64,000 nt of DNA from Cladosporium sp. IMV 00045 (Eukaryota; Ascomycota; Dothideomycetes; Cladosporiales; Cladosporiaceae). Shown piece by piece: positions 31,893-42,802 of this stretch. The DNA lies in the NCBI GenBank assembly GCA_001931905.2, contig MSJI02000732.1:1-64000 (forward strand). Direction: 5' to 3'. Under the pieces are notes generated by a model. The model saw only the letters and a list, made by a program, of their open reading frames with translations. It did not search any database and was not told the DNA's origin. Position 1 is the stretch's first letter, and each line of letters begins with the position of its first letter. The translations under genes were made by a program, and so were the position numbers.

Positions 31893-34586
31893 ATGGCTCG
31901 AGACAAACCAGACACCTTTGGGGATCTCCCAGCGGAGGAAGACCTCCCAGAAGCTTGGAAACGGACTATTGAGGAATGCAAGGAGAGGGGGAAGTGGAAG
32001 AGTGATATTACTTCAGACACAGCTTCCATCTACGACATCATCAAGAAGATTGCTTCTTCTGGAGATGCCACTCAAAAATCAGATGCAACGAAAGTGTTCA
32101 ATCGCACTCTCGGATTCATACAAATTTTTGGTGGCGTTGTAGCTGATGGGGCAAAGGTGGTGAGTACATATGGCTCCTTATGTAAACCATATCGCTAAAT
32201 TGCCCCTCAGGTATTCGCGCCATCCCAGCAGATATTTAACGCAGTGAATTGCCTGGTAGGCGCTATACGAGCCTACCAGGAGGTGTTCGACACTTTGACA
32301 ACGCTCATGGAAAGGGCCTCGGTTTTCTTTGAGCGGCTCGACATCTATTGGAAACAACAGAGAGACGTCAAGCTCGACAGAAGCCTTCGGCCGAAAATCT
32401 ACAGGGTTCTGGCTGATTTCGTCGAAGTCGTGACGCAGGCACATCGCTTGTCGGATGGCTTGAAGGGTAAAGGACGAAGAATCAAAATGGTTCTTTTCGG
32501 CGAGACCGATGAAGTCAAAAATTTGCTCGACAAGTTCGAAATGCACGTGGCGGATGTCACCGACCAGGAGGTTTCTCAGATCCACGTTCTAGTTAGCAAA
32601 GCCGCTCTCGACCTTTTTGACGTGCACCAAGAGCTGCATGACTTCCGCCTCGATCAATCAGCAGCCAACAAAGGCATCCAAAGCACGATAGGGCAGGTGA
32701 AGAGCGATTTGGACAACAAGGAAAACAACTACCAGCTTCGCGAGAAGCTCGGCATCAAGGAAGAGCATGATTTCTGCTGGAAGATTCACAACGAACGTTT
32801 CACCGACTCTGTGGGTGGCTCGACATCTTGGTTGTCCGAAGAATTGAAAGATTGGGAAGACGTTCGTGCGACCAACCAAGCCGGGCACAGCATCCTCGGC
32901 CTTGTCGGGCCCGAGAACTTTGGGAAAAGCTATCTCTGCCATCAGATCATCAACCGTTTGGGTCAACTGAACACCAAGAGTTCAGTCGCCTGGTACTACG
33001 TCCAAAAAGGGAAAGGTACCACTGTCCACGAAGTCATCAAGCATGTCATCTGGCAGTTCGCGCGAGCTGAGCAGACTTTCTTGGATCATGTCAAGCCCCT
33101 TGCGAAAGATTTCAAACCTGGCGAGGCGGGAGATCTTGTCAAGATTTGGCAGGATCTTGTGATGGGATACTCAAAGAAAAAGCCTCGCACGGTGTTCTTT
33201 GTGGTTATTGATGGCATTGATCAGTTTGATGACGCCAATTCTGCTCATGTGCTGTCCGAAATTTTGTTGAGCGTTCGCAAGAGCGCCAATGAGTTCGAAG
33301 GCTTGAGAGTACGACTGCTCCTATCCGGCCGAGAAACCTCATTCCAGGGTCTAGAGAGCACTCACACCTCATCTTTCCGCAAGATTGACCTGCGGCCTGA
33401 AGGCGGCGAAGCTTACCCTCAGGAGGGCGTTATCAGGCAAATGATCACAAGAGAACTCGACAAGATCTTCAAAGGCGACCTCAACGTTGGAAACAAGGAG
33501 CTCCGTTCTCGAATTGAGACAACACTCTTGACTGTCCACAAAGGCAATTTCGATACCACCAAAAGGCTGCTGGGCGATGTCGCACACTGCAACCTTCCTT
33601 CCCAAATTGACAAGGTCTTGCAAGAAGCGGAGCGTGGCAGCGACGAGCGTCTCAACAAAGACATCAACACATTGAATACACAATTGCTCGGCGCTGAGAT
33701 CGTACAGCTCAACCTGCTCCTACGATGGCTAGCCGCCGCAAAGGAGAGTACCGACTCAGACTCCGACATCTTTCGATCTGTGCTTTCAGTGAGTCTCGGG
33801 CTCGATGTTCTGCGCGAACCAGTCGAATTTCTGCGGAAAAAGTGCGCCGCGCTTCTTAGCATTGACAACGAGATGATCACCCTCTCACAAGAAGTTTTGA
33901 AAGCTTTAGAAGCTGCCAAATCCGAGAGAGACACTCTCAAGCAATCCGAGATTCAGCTCATCGAGTCAATAGTACGAGTTCATTTTGAGAGGACATTTGG
34001 TGACAGGGAGATATACAAGAAGTTCGAGTTCGAGAATTTCTTCGAAAGCAAGGCGAACGTTCAAAAGGCTCTGGTTCATGTTCCTCATCGCCAAAAGCGA
34101 GAGTTGTTTGCTCTGGACATATGCCTCAAAGCTATCTGCGATTTACATGACTCCGACGAGCACGAAGAACTACGCAACTACGCCTCTGATTATTTTGATG
34201 AGCACCTCATCGAGGCTGAACTTCAACCTATTCAAACCCAGGTCAAGCAGAAGGGCGAGGCTCTCCTCAAACAGCAGGTTGGTCGGCGGCTGTGGCGCGT
34301 GCTTCGCGACGAGTACGTGCTTGATGTCTGGGTCGATCGTGCTCGCATGTGGGGAATGACAGATTGGTTCGCGATTGATAACAAGGTCTGCAAAACAATT
34401 GTCTCTTGGATGCAAGATAAAGAGGTGCAGATCAGCTTGCAATCAGCAACAACAGAACGCGATTGGCTGCAAGACGTGATTGCAGATGGAACATCTGAGT
34501 TCAAGGCGCTCGAATATATTGGCCGCCATATTATTCGACGCTGGTCTGAATCTTCCGATGATATGGAATGGGAACGGCTCCTTTGA
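31893..34586 (+). CDS. NLR-type STAND protein, Goodbye-NACHT half, copy A (ended by in-frame TGA)
   Basis: Two exons (31893-32159 and 32211 onward) give 880 aa. The start is MARDKPDTFGDLPAEE. Intron 1 is a normal GTGAGT...CTCAG. Residues about 15-240 match the fungal STAND N-terminal Goodbye domain (LPEAWKRTIEEC, then FAPSQQIFNAVNCLVGAIRA, FFERLDIY, long helices). The NACHT-like NTPase follows: P-loop GPENFGKSYL at 322 and Walker B VFFVVIDGIDQFD. The frame hits TGA at 34584-34586, where copy B has TGG (Trp881). Reading would otherwise continue seven codons to a donor at 34608. Fungal NLRs sense ligands through their C-terminal repeats and trigger defence or heterokaryon incompatibility, so this product would lack its likely sensor half. 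Confidence 0.82.
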
Positions 34587-34607
34587 CTTCGGCTATATCA
34601 CCAAAAG

Positions 34608-36646
34608 GTATCGTCGGCCATCATTCCAATATACCAGGCGCCTGCTGACAATCAAAGATGACCAAATTCAATGTACGTGTCTACGAGAATGGCTATATTT
34701 CAGAAAGCCCATCCGTTCCGGAGTTGGAGAGCCTGGAAAGCTGGATGCAGAAACAGCTGTCAATCGAGGCAGATGCGAGCTGGCATTCTTGTATCGCCAA
34801 TATGTATCTGATGGCCAACACCTGGTACGAAGATCCTGATAACGAGCTACTCAAGGTCGTGATCGGAAGAAGCGACAATGCAATCCGGTTGGACCCAAAG
34901 GCGTGGAAAGCCCACTTGATGACGGGTGATGCGTATTTTCGGTTCAAGGGCTATCGAGAATGCCTGGAAGTTTTAGTTCCTGCGATAGAACAGAAGAGCG
35001 ATACTAGCACACCGGGGAACGACAACTATCGCTGGAGCCTGGCCGGCAAGATTGGAGAATGTTATGCGAAGCTGTCAGAGTTGGAAAATGCTGTCAACTG
35101 GTATCAGAGAGTGTTCGATCATGTCATCAAGAAAAGAACGCGCAACGGAGACTTCTCTGACATAGTGAGCAAACTTCTGGGCGCGCTGCTCGAGCAGACC
35201 AAATATGAGGCGGCGTTTGCACTTCTACAGAGACTGGACGAGACCTTTGACAATCCAGACAATAGCGACAACGCCAACAAACTCACAAGCGCAGAACATG
35301 CAAGCCGTTCAGATGAACCCAGGAGCTGGCTAATGATAATCATTAGCGAACCTTGCGAGTTCCACAAACACATCATCGCGCTTGCCCAACAACCAGACAA
35401 GTTTGGCCTTCTTGATGAATTCTACCAGCGCGCTAGCCGATCGGTCTCGGACGATGACACAAACTCCAATCTCATACGGTTCAATCAATGGAGACTGCAC
35501 TGGTATCTGGGGACGCTTGATCAGCAGGATCTAGCATTGAACGGTTGGGAAAGTCTAGTAAGCCTGACTTCAGGCAATCGGTATGGCCATTGGCCGACTT
35601 GGGTATCATCAGTCCAGGAAATCTTGAACGGCATATCCCGAAGAGCCGCGCAGGATCGGATGAGATCTATGCCGATCCAGACACACCTTGCTCGCCTTGA
35701 GAGGATCAAAGTCGAGATTGAGAACACCGGCGCCGAATCATTGGTCCATGCCACACAACGTGTACAGGCACGCTTGCACCATCTCTCCGGTGAGACTCGG
35801 AAAGCGCGTGATCTGCTTTGCTCCCAATTGCAATGGGCATTCACGTCTACAGACGATGCGGACAGTTTCACAGACGGTGCCAAAAACCTCGCCTATATAC
35901 TACCGATCATCGATGATGATATCAATGCCGTGGCTGCCTGGCGTCTGTTGGAACCGAAGAGGACTGCTGCTTCTAACACTGGCAATGCCGAGCTTTCTGG
36001 ATCCGAGGACGCTGACCAAGTCCCATCAGAGAATACCGCTGCTGCTGGTATAAATACGACCACACCAGATCAACAGGCCGTGGTGGGGGCACAGGACCCG
36101 GTTGTTGAGCTTGCAAGCTTGCCATCCAGTAACGGAAACGAAGTTGAGTCCGAGTTTGAGCACAGCGAGTGCCTGCAAGAGACTGAAAGCTCTGCAGCGT
36201 CTGCAGAATCTACCACGGAGGAGGATCAATCGACATCAACAGCCACTCTAAAGGGTGACGTCGACTTCTACTGCGACGGTGGCTGCGGGCACGACTGGAC
36301 GTTCACGGACAACATGTACATCTGCAAAGACTGCGTCGACGTCCAGTTCGACGAGAAGTGCTTCAAGAAGCTGAAAGACGGCAAACTTGGCATCACGGTC
36401 TGCAGTCCCAGCCACAGCCATCTTCACGTGCCGCCATTTGATGTGGACGCCTGGAAACGTCGGAAGCCTGAGGAGATGGTTGTTGGCGATCAAATTGTTT
36501 TGCGAAGTGAGTGGTTAAATAAGTTGAAACATGACTGGGCTGATGTGGTTCGGCCTGGTACAACCCGTGCTTTGGTCGTGGTTCAGAGGCGCTGGCTGCG
36601 GATATTGAAGGCTCGGGAACGGATGGCAATGAACAGAGGTCTCTAG
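34608..36646 (+). pseudogene. Detached TPR-ZZ half of the copy A NLR
   Basis: An intron (34608-34657, CTGAC branch point, CAAAG acceptor) leads into a 662-codon exon beginning MTKFNVRVYENGYISE, aligned with residues from 889 onward of the intact copy B protein. It has TPR-like helical pairs (AWKAHLMTGDAYFRFKGYRE; GECYAKLSELENAVNWYQRV), an acidic Ser/Thr-rich linker, and a ZZ-type zinc finger (CDGGCGHDWTF..CKDCVDVQFDEKC..CSPSHSHLH). The end is basic (VVQRRWLRILKARERM). Because the exon starts with ATG it could be made independently if transcribed, but position and phase show it is the 3' half of one gene broken by the upstream TGA. Confidence 0.75.
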
Positions 36647-37165
36647 GGTTCTCAAAGGACTAGCTTTGATTACATCGACGTTCAATCTACCGCGAATGGA
36701 CAATTTGCGGCCTCATTGGAAACTGAAGCTGGGTACATATGTAGGCAGGTATTGCAATTTCCACGCAGACTGATATACTTTCGTAGAGTTGCAGACTAAA
36801 GATGATGTCTCTGAAAATATCACTAATCGAAAATATCCTTTTCATATAAACTTCCAAGGCCTCATTGTTTGATAAGTTGCTCGACCTACATATCGATTAT
36901 ATCAGTGAAAGATAGAAGTCGGAATGCCTCCGATCGCTCGTAGGATAAATACCGTTGCCAAGCGAGATCGGATCTCACTTTGGATCTGAAGCTACGATGC
37001 AGTTCGTCATCCTTTGCTGCCTTGGTGGGGTTCGTCAAGCTCAAAGCCACTTTCGAGGACGACCTTGCTCGTGAAGCCTTTCCATCACTACCTACACAAC
37101 AGCAACGACAATACGAAAACTTTTGCGTTGACACGAATTCAACACCTATCGAAGACATAGCCAAC
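36647..37165. other. Intergenic NLR/PI31, copy A
   Basis: About 520 bp, clearly related to 47586-48101 in copy B but with several small indels. It should contain the PI31 promoter; no TATA box is obvious. Confidence 0.45.
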
Positions 37166-38269
37166 ATGGCGACAGAATATGCTCCACGAGCCAACGTCCT
37201 GTCGGCCGCCAACTTGAGCACCCTCATCCGCCGCAGTATTCCCACACAATCAGATCCTCAAATCAAGTCCCCGTACGATGCCATCGCTCTCGCATCTCAC
37301 GCTTCCATGCTAGCCGTCGGCTTCAGAATGGTCGGGCTGGGTGAAGACCACAAGCTCGAAAACACCTCCGACCGCGACGAAACCCACGAACTACCTGCAG
37401 AATGGAACGCCAACGCCGGTACTTACGCTTTCCGCTACAAGCACGAGCAGTCAAGCATGGAGTTCTTGCTGAAGGCAAACAGAATGGGGAACAAAGTGAT
37501 GATCATGGGAATGGGACTCGGCGACGGCAGGACGTGCAGCTTCGACCTCAAGGTACAAGAGTTCATTTCTGAAGGAAATCTACCAGCGACACCAAAGAAA
37601 GACGGCGCAAGCGATGAGGAAATTGAGAAAGCCATCGTCGATGTCTTCATCAATATTGGCAGGTTGTCTGATCTAGGAAGTCTGCACAGGCTCAGCATCA
37701 TCCAAAAGCTCGCCCCGAGTCTGCAGAAACCGGGCTACGAAGAGTCCTCCGAAGGTCAACCTTCGAACACACAACAATCCGAGAGCAGGGACAGGACACC
37801 ACGTCAAGATCCTCTACGCGACGACCGCAATCCACCCGCGAGGCCTTTCCCTCTCGCAGACCCTCTCGCACAGCCAAGACGACCCATGCCCGAACCCATG
37901 CCGGGCTTCGAAGACGAATTTGAAACCGGTCGACCGGCCCGTGGTGGCTTGCCAGGTGGCGGTTTCCCGAACATAGGCGATCGCGACCTTTACCCTCAGG
38001 GTCTGGGACCTCGCGACCCTCTCCGCGGTGGCGTCGGACCTGGCTTTGGCGGCATGGGAGGTGGCGGCATGCATCCCACCTTCGATGATCCTATGTTTGC
38101 TGGTCAAGGTCAGAGGGGAAATGGCTTTGATCCTCAGGTTCCGCCTGGCGCTCGCTTCGACCCAATGGGTCCTGGGCCCAGAGGCGGAGCTGGCCATCCC
38201 CGCGGCGCAGGCATGGGCGGAAGGCCACCCAACCCATTTGGCGGATTCGGTGATGGCGACTTTCTTTAA
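37166..38269 (+). CDS. Proteasome inhibitor/regulator PI31 homologue, copy A
   Basis: A single exon of 367 aa, starting at MATEYAPRANVLSAANLSTL. The in-frame sequence upstream (from 36980) is not conserved in frame in copy B, so this ATG is preferred. The N-terminal half is the PI31 fold: PYDAIALASHASMLAVGFRM, then TYAFRYKHEQSSMEFLLKAN. The C-terminal half is Pro/Gly-rich with repeated GG and RP motifs (RPMPEPMPGFEDEFE; GFGGMGGGGMHP), ending FGGFGDGDFL. PI31 (PSMF1 in animals) binds the 20S proteasome through its disordered tail. Only four residues differ from the copy B protein. Confidence 0.88.
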   Translation: MATEYAPRANVLSAANLSTLIRRSIPTQSDPQIKSPYDAIALASHASMLAVGFRMVGLGEDHKLENTSDRDETHELPAEWNANAGTYAFRYKHEQSSMEFLLKANRMGNKVMIMGMGLGDGRTCSFDLKVQEFISEGNLPATPKKDGASDEEIEKAIVDVFINIGRLSDLGSLHRLSIIQKLAPSLQKPGYEESSEGQPSNTQQSESRDRTPRQDPLRDDRNPPARPFPLADPLAQPRRPMPEPMPGFEDEFETGRPARGGLPGGGFPNIGDRDLYPQGLGPRDPLRGGVGPGFGGMGGGGMHPTFDDPMFAGQGQRGNGFDPQVPPGARFDPMGPGPRGGAGHPRGAGMGGRPPNPFGGFGDGDFL

Positions 38270-38407
38270 GTTGCGACGCCTTCTTTACTTCATCAAGCCA
38301 AGACTGTGACAAGGAAAGCATCATTTCAGCAAAAGCATGAGATTAGGCGAGGAGAGCTTTGCATCACGACATTACGACGAACGTGAAAGAACTGAACGGA
38401 GAAACGG

Positions 38408-38430
38408 ACGAACGAACGAACGAACAAGTA
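38408..38430. repeat. Short GAAC-type microsatellite
   Basis: Tandem cgaacgaacgaacgaac lies between the convergent PI31 and GPCR genes. The counterpart in copy B (about 49340-49362) has fewer intact units, so it varies between the two copies. Confidence 0.6.
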
Positions 38431-38505
38431 GCTCGATAAGTAGCATCAACTACCTTCCCAGAAGTCTATGTATTAAATATTACCATTGTCTCCAGGAGAG
38501 GACAA

Positions 38506-39987
38506 TCAAGTCACCTTGGATTGAGTCCTACTCTCTTCCCCGGCATCGAGATGGTCATCGCTCAAATTCTGATCGAACCACTCCTTCCTAGGCGCCTGCG
38601 CCTGACTCCTCACACTCTCCCTCCTCTCGTTGAAACTGGATCGATTCCGCTCGTAATCCGCACGCTCAAGCTTCAGCCTCTCATGTGCCAGCTCCGCCTC
38701 CCTCGTCTGCCTCCCCGCCCCACCGCTGAACGTCCGCTTGTGCGACAGCGTAGGGCGGCCCTTGGAGCTCTGCCCGCTAGAGCTAGCGTTCGGACTTGAA
38801 CCCCTGAGCGAGAAAGACCAGCGCTTGAACGTGTTCAACAACCGCATCTGCGACTTTTCACTCTCAGGCAGCTGGCTGGGAGCGCGACTTTCGCGCCGAC
38901 TCCAATCTGAGGGGCTTTGCCTTTTAGTCCAGAAGAAGAAGCTACCGAAGAACGTGCCGTCGCTGCCGGGGACGTGACGCCAGGGCCGCTCGCGCCAGCA
39001 GAAGACGCAGACGTCCGCGAAGCCCATGAAGGACTGGCAGAAGGAGGAGAGCAGGCTGATGGGAAATACGGGGTGTTGGGCGAAAGTGTCGCTGTAGCTC
39101 ATGCAGTGGCTGATGAAGGGGATGAGCCAGAGGAGCATGTAGACGACGGGGTAGATGAAGAGGATGCGCAGCTGGCGTTGGATGGCGTGTCGGCGTTGGC
39201 GCAGGGCGCGGTTGCCGATCGAGGTCGGGGCCTCGCTGCTTATGTTGGAGACGCTGCCGCGAGCGGTTTCGGCGATGGGTGGCAAGGCGTTGTCGATTGA
39301 GTTCGCGGTGAGGGATCGAGGGATGGAGCCCATGCTCGAGACGGAGCCGCGTGGTTGTGTCGAATCGAATCCTGGCGGAGCCATGAAGTCTTCCGCTGTG
39401 ATGCCTGGAGCGATTTGACGACTACCACGTCGTGATGTTGGGGTGCTGTAGCTGACGGCAACGACTGCGCCGTCGATTGCTGTCGGTCCTGGTGAAGAAG
39501 ATCCACCGAATGGCGAGTGCCACGCTGGAAGTGACATCCTTCGATTTGGGTTACCTGGCAACGGGTTGCTGGACTCGTTTGGAGTTTTCTGCGTGGTAAC
39601 TGTTTGAGACGCAGCAGCATCAGGCGCGACTTCGTCTTCGTCAATCTTCTCACTGGCTACCGTCTGCGATCGATGTTTCTTCATCGCTCGCTCGATGGCA
39701 CCTCGCTCCACCGAGCTTTGCGCCGAGAGGTCTGCACTCGAGGACCGATCTCTTTCCTGGCCAAAGACCCTGAACTCGTAGCCTACATGGGTGTAGATAC
39801 GGATGGCCACCCACATGATGTAGATCCAGATCAAGTATCGCGGCACCCACGACAGTGCCAAGCGATACCAGAACGGTCGAATCGGCAACCAGCAAAACGC
39901 GCCCTGAGCCTGATAGGCACCAGCCGGATTGATGAAAGCCAGGGCGCCAGTGAAACATGGAATCAAAATCCAGCCAGCGAAGACCCA
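38506..39987 (-). CDS. Git3/Gpr1-like G-protein-coupled receptor, copy A, N-terminus lost at assembly gap
   Basis: The fragment encodes the C-terminal 493 residues, running from WVFAGWILIPCFTGALAFIN to the stop. It keeps the later transmembrane helices (GWILIPCFTGALAFI; YRLALSWVPRYLIWIYIMWV; LRILFIYPVVYMLLWLIPFI; LSSFCQSFMGFADVCVFC), the long cytosolic third loop (Ser/Thr-rich), and a tail with a Gpr1-C-like end. The first three helices and the N-terminus, intact in copy B, lie beyond the N run. The break is an assembly artefact, not evidence of gene loss. Identity to copy B is about 95%. Confidence 0.85.
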   Translation of the reverse strand, partial: WVFAGWILIPCFTGALAFINPAGAYQAQGAFCWLPIRPFWYRLALSWVPRYLIWIYIMWVAIRIYTHVGYEFRVFGQERDRSSSADLSAQSSVERGAIERAMKKHRSQTVASEKIDEDEVAPDAAASQTVTTQKTPNESSNPLPGNPNRRMSLPAWHSPFGGSSSPGPTAIDGAVVAVSYSTPTSRRGSRQIAPGITAEDFMAPPGFDSTQPRGSVSSMGSIPRSLTANSIDNALPPIAETARGSVSNISSEAPTSIGNRALRQRRHAIQRQLRILFIYPVVYMLLWLIPFISHCMSYSDTFAQHPVFPISLLSSFCQSFMGFADVCVFCWRERPWRHVPGSDGTFFGSFFFWTKRQSPSDWSRRESRAPSQLPESEKSQMRLLNTFKRWSFSLRGSSPNASSSGQSSKGRPTLSHKRTFSGGAGRQTREAELAHERLKLERADYERNRSSFNERRESVRSQAQAPRKEWFDQNLSDDHLDAGEESRTQSKVT

Positions 39988-40007
39988 NNNNNNNNNNNNN
40001 NNNNNNN
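39988..40007. other. Assembly gap (20 N)
   Basis: Exactly twenty N separate copy A from copy B. Both edges of the duplicated block coincide with it. Any reading frame crossing it is artificial. Confidence 1.
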
Positions 40008-40600
40008 TAGCCCTCGGCAGTCGCAGGAGGTTCAGGGACCTTGTCGCAGGGCCTCCCGTGGTATTGAATAGATCTTTTTGCGACTGTTGCCCAGGGGTCG
40101 GGGCGCTGGTGTTTTTTTGCGAAGTGTAGAGTGGAGATAAGGTATTGCCGTGAATATGCGCGGTCGATTTACCAGCAACGCGGAGAGGGACCTCTGACGT
40201 TGGGCGACAGCAGACAACACTTGCTCTGTGCAAAGCTTCGCCGGTAGCGTTCGGCCGATGATCGGCAGTGTCAGCAATATTTGACCTATCACATCGTCCG
40301 AACCACTTCACTTGTTGACCTGGCCTCTTCTATAACCTGATACCTTCGAGGAGAGACCATCGACTGGCGCTACGACTCTGTCCGCCCGGTGCAAAAAGCT
40401 GGCAAAGGCTGTCGCTAGCAATCCTCGTACGGCAATCATGATTGCGTGCGCTGTCACTCTCACCTCCTTTGAAGCTGAGGCTGTGAATGTCCGGTTGCAT
40501 ATTGGTTGACGGGCAGATTAGGACTATATAAATTGAGGAAAAGCTATCCAGCTGGAATACCGTGACCCTCACTTATCCCTGGACTTCCAAAGAGCTCAAC

Positions 40601-41527
40601 ATGGCCGCCAACTATTGGGACTCGACCCAGGCCAAATACTGGACCTTCACCCGCCAGGAACTCACCAATCTCCGCACCGACCTGGCCAAACAGAATGCAG
40701 CTCTCCATACAAAGTACGCCCTTCCAGACCCACGCCACATGTCCATCTACCTCCAAATGCAGCTCTTCAAATTGGCCAAACGCATGTCTCTCCGCCAGCA
40801 GGCTCTCGCCACCGCGCAAATATACGTCAAACGCTTTTACCTGCACGTAGAGCAGCGGAGGACAAACCCCTACCTCATCCTAGCCACAACGGCTTATTTG
40901 GCCTGCAAAATGGAAGAAACGCCACAGCACATACGATTGCTGCTGAACGAAGCAGCACGACAATGGCCTGAACTCGGAGCTCAGGATGCCAGTAAAATCG
41001 GCGAGTGCGAGTTCGCCCTCATCAGCACGCTCAACAGCAGGCTCATCTTGCATCACCCGTATCGTGCATTGGCGGATTTGCAAGGGACGCTCGGCCTCAC
41101 GAGCGAGGAGAGCGGGCTGGCGCATTCCATCATCAACGACTCATACAACACCGACCTGGCGCTGCTCTACCCACCACACGTGATTGCAATCACAGCAATC
41201 TTTCTCGCCGTCGTCCTGCGGCCAGCGCATCCTGCCGGTCTACAAGCGCACAGCTCGAGCGCTGCGCCGGGCATGGGCACCCCAGCTATGAGTGGGAATG
41301 CAGCACAGAACGCAATGTCACAGAACGCTTTGGCTGGTTTTGGGTTCCGGCAGAGCCCACAGAAAATGGGCAAACTGGTAGACTGGCTGGCTGAGAGCAA
41401 GGTTGATATGAATGCTATCGTGGATGCGACCCAGGAGATGGTCAGCTTGTATGAGTGCTGGGAAAGCTACAATGAGAGGGCGTGCAAAGAGGCAATCACG
41501 AGGTTTATAAGGGATGTCGCTAAATGA
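40601..41527 (+). CDS. SSN8: Cyclin C (Mediator kinase module), copy B
   Basis: A single exon of 308 aa, the same start as copy A (cacATGGCCGCC). The two protein differences are Thr to Asn in QELTNLRTDL and Ser to Phe in MQLFKLAKRM. Nucleotide differences are mostly silent third-base changes, which shows purifying selection on both copies since they separated. A TATA-like TATATAAAT lies at about 40525, 75 bp upstream. Confidence 0.93.
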   Translation: MAANYWDSTQAKYWTFTRQELTNLRTDLAKQNAALHTKYALPDPRHMSIYLQMQLFKLAKRMSLRQQALATAQIYVKRFYLHVEQRRTNPYLILATTAYLACKMEETPQHIRLLLNEAARQWPELGAQDASKIGECEFALISTLNSRLILHHPYRALADLQGTLGLTSEESGLAHSIINDSYNTDLALLYPPHVIAITAIFLAVVLRPAHPAGLQAHSSSAAPGMGTPAMSGNAAQNAMSQNALAGFGFRQSPQKMGKLVDWLAESKVDMNAIVDATQEMVSLYECWESYNERACKEAITRFIRDVAK

Positions 41528-42802
41528 GGCGTGCTGCGGTTACTTTCTGGGTGTCAATGACCATCACACAGTGGCGTAGATTAGGTAGAATTCTCCAATT
41601 TCTTGATTTTGCGATAGCATTGGAATCATCCCAAGCACAAGGCGTTTTCAGCGCAACTTTGAGCAAAGCAAATACCTATAGGGATTATGCAGCTTTGCAT
41701 ACATGTAGTGTGCAATCGCCAGTTCATCAACCACTCAGGAAATTTTCTGGATGTCTTAAATTTTGTGATGGTCTACTCCTTCATTCCAAGATTTTATCCC
41801 TCGAGTAGTAGCATCCGAAAGCAGTCGTTGACAGAACTCGAATGTATTTACCTCTTATCCGAACGCCTGACCGCCTGAGGCACGTAACGAACAGCGCTTG
41901 GCAGAGCTTCGTCTACTGTCATGATACTACTCCAGTTGTACGATAGCTGTACTCCCTGCTGTTTGTACCAGCATGTACCACCTATACACAGTGTTGCATA
42001 GGCTCTGCTGCCCTTGTTATACCCTCGAGGCGATCAGCTGATCACACTCCGTTCGCTGCATGCGCCTCGGGCTACCTTGTCCCGTCGCCGCCAGAGTCCT
42101 TTCAGACTTTGCACCCATGCCGATAAACGACACATGTGCTGCACCGCAGCAAATTGTGAGACTCGATCGTCTTGTACAGATGTATCAGATCTGTTTTCAG
42201 AATGGCACCGGTCATTTGATCACCGGCAGATCAGCTGTTCAGGAGCGTCGAGTTGCCTACAGGGACACTGTTGACACCAAGTATAGATAAAACACGATGC
42301 CAACACGTGGACAGCATCCTACAGGAGGTAGTCTTCTGATCACCTCTTTCTATGGACGCGAAGGATCAATCCCTGGACTCCAATAAATTGCACCAACTTC
42401 GCTTGCAGCCGTAGCGCGGGATGGGGCGCACTGAGGCTGATCAAGCGTGACCACCTGAAGTTCCAGTCAAGGGGTTTGTAATATGCTGCAGCAGGCTGCA
42501 GTACAGGTTTTGCAGCATGTCACGCACCACGAACGACTCGAGGATACCCAGCTCGAGGATTGTGCGAATAGGGTTATCGACAAGCATCTTTGTGCTCTGC
42601 TAGGCTGCAAGCCGCGCGCCCGTAATGCATAAAACCAGCCCCCAGCCTGGTTCCCTCTGTTTTCATTCGTACGTTACCTGGGATGTGTCACGCCACAATC
42701 GGTAGAGAACAGCTTGCGTATATTACAGAAAATCCTGAACTAAAGATCTCACTTCACCTTGGGTTCTGACCAACTTCACATCGCAACTCTCGATATACTG
42801 TT
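41528..42802. other. Intergenic between cyclin C and the NLR, copy B
   Basis: About 1.28 kb without a supported gene. It aligns only in patches to copy A. A short inverted repeat (atgctgca at 42483-42490, tgcagcat at 42511-42518) lies in a portion I could not match to copy A. Confidence 0.55.

Larger units (their letters stand above)
29310..39987. repeat. Segmental duplicate, copy A
   Basis: The block starts at tagccctcggcagtcgcagg (29310) and ends at ...gcgaagaccca (39987), immediately before the run of N. The same ordered content is found at 40008-50926 in the same orientation: cyclin C, NLR, PI31 and the GPCR. Similarity is very high at both ends and in the housekeeping genes, and much lower in the NLR and its upstream region. 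Confidence 0.95.

Noticed and set aside
34584..34586. Repeat-induced point mutation as the cause of the copy A stop codon
   Set aside because: The changed base is not in the CpA context preferred by RIP, and the surrounding differences are not transition-only.
39604..40311. Open frames on both strands that run across the N block, including an apparent 601-codon GPCR frame reaching 40311
   Set aside because: They join the end of copy A to the start of copy B through unknown bases; the part beyond the gap is the cyclin C upstream region, not receptor sequence.
42483..42518. 8-bp inverted repeat with 20-bp loop as a possible transposon end or hairpin RNA
   Set aside because: Too short, no target-site duplication or associated transposase, and expected by chance in CTGCAG-rich sequence.
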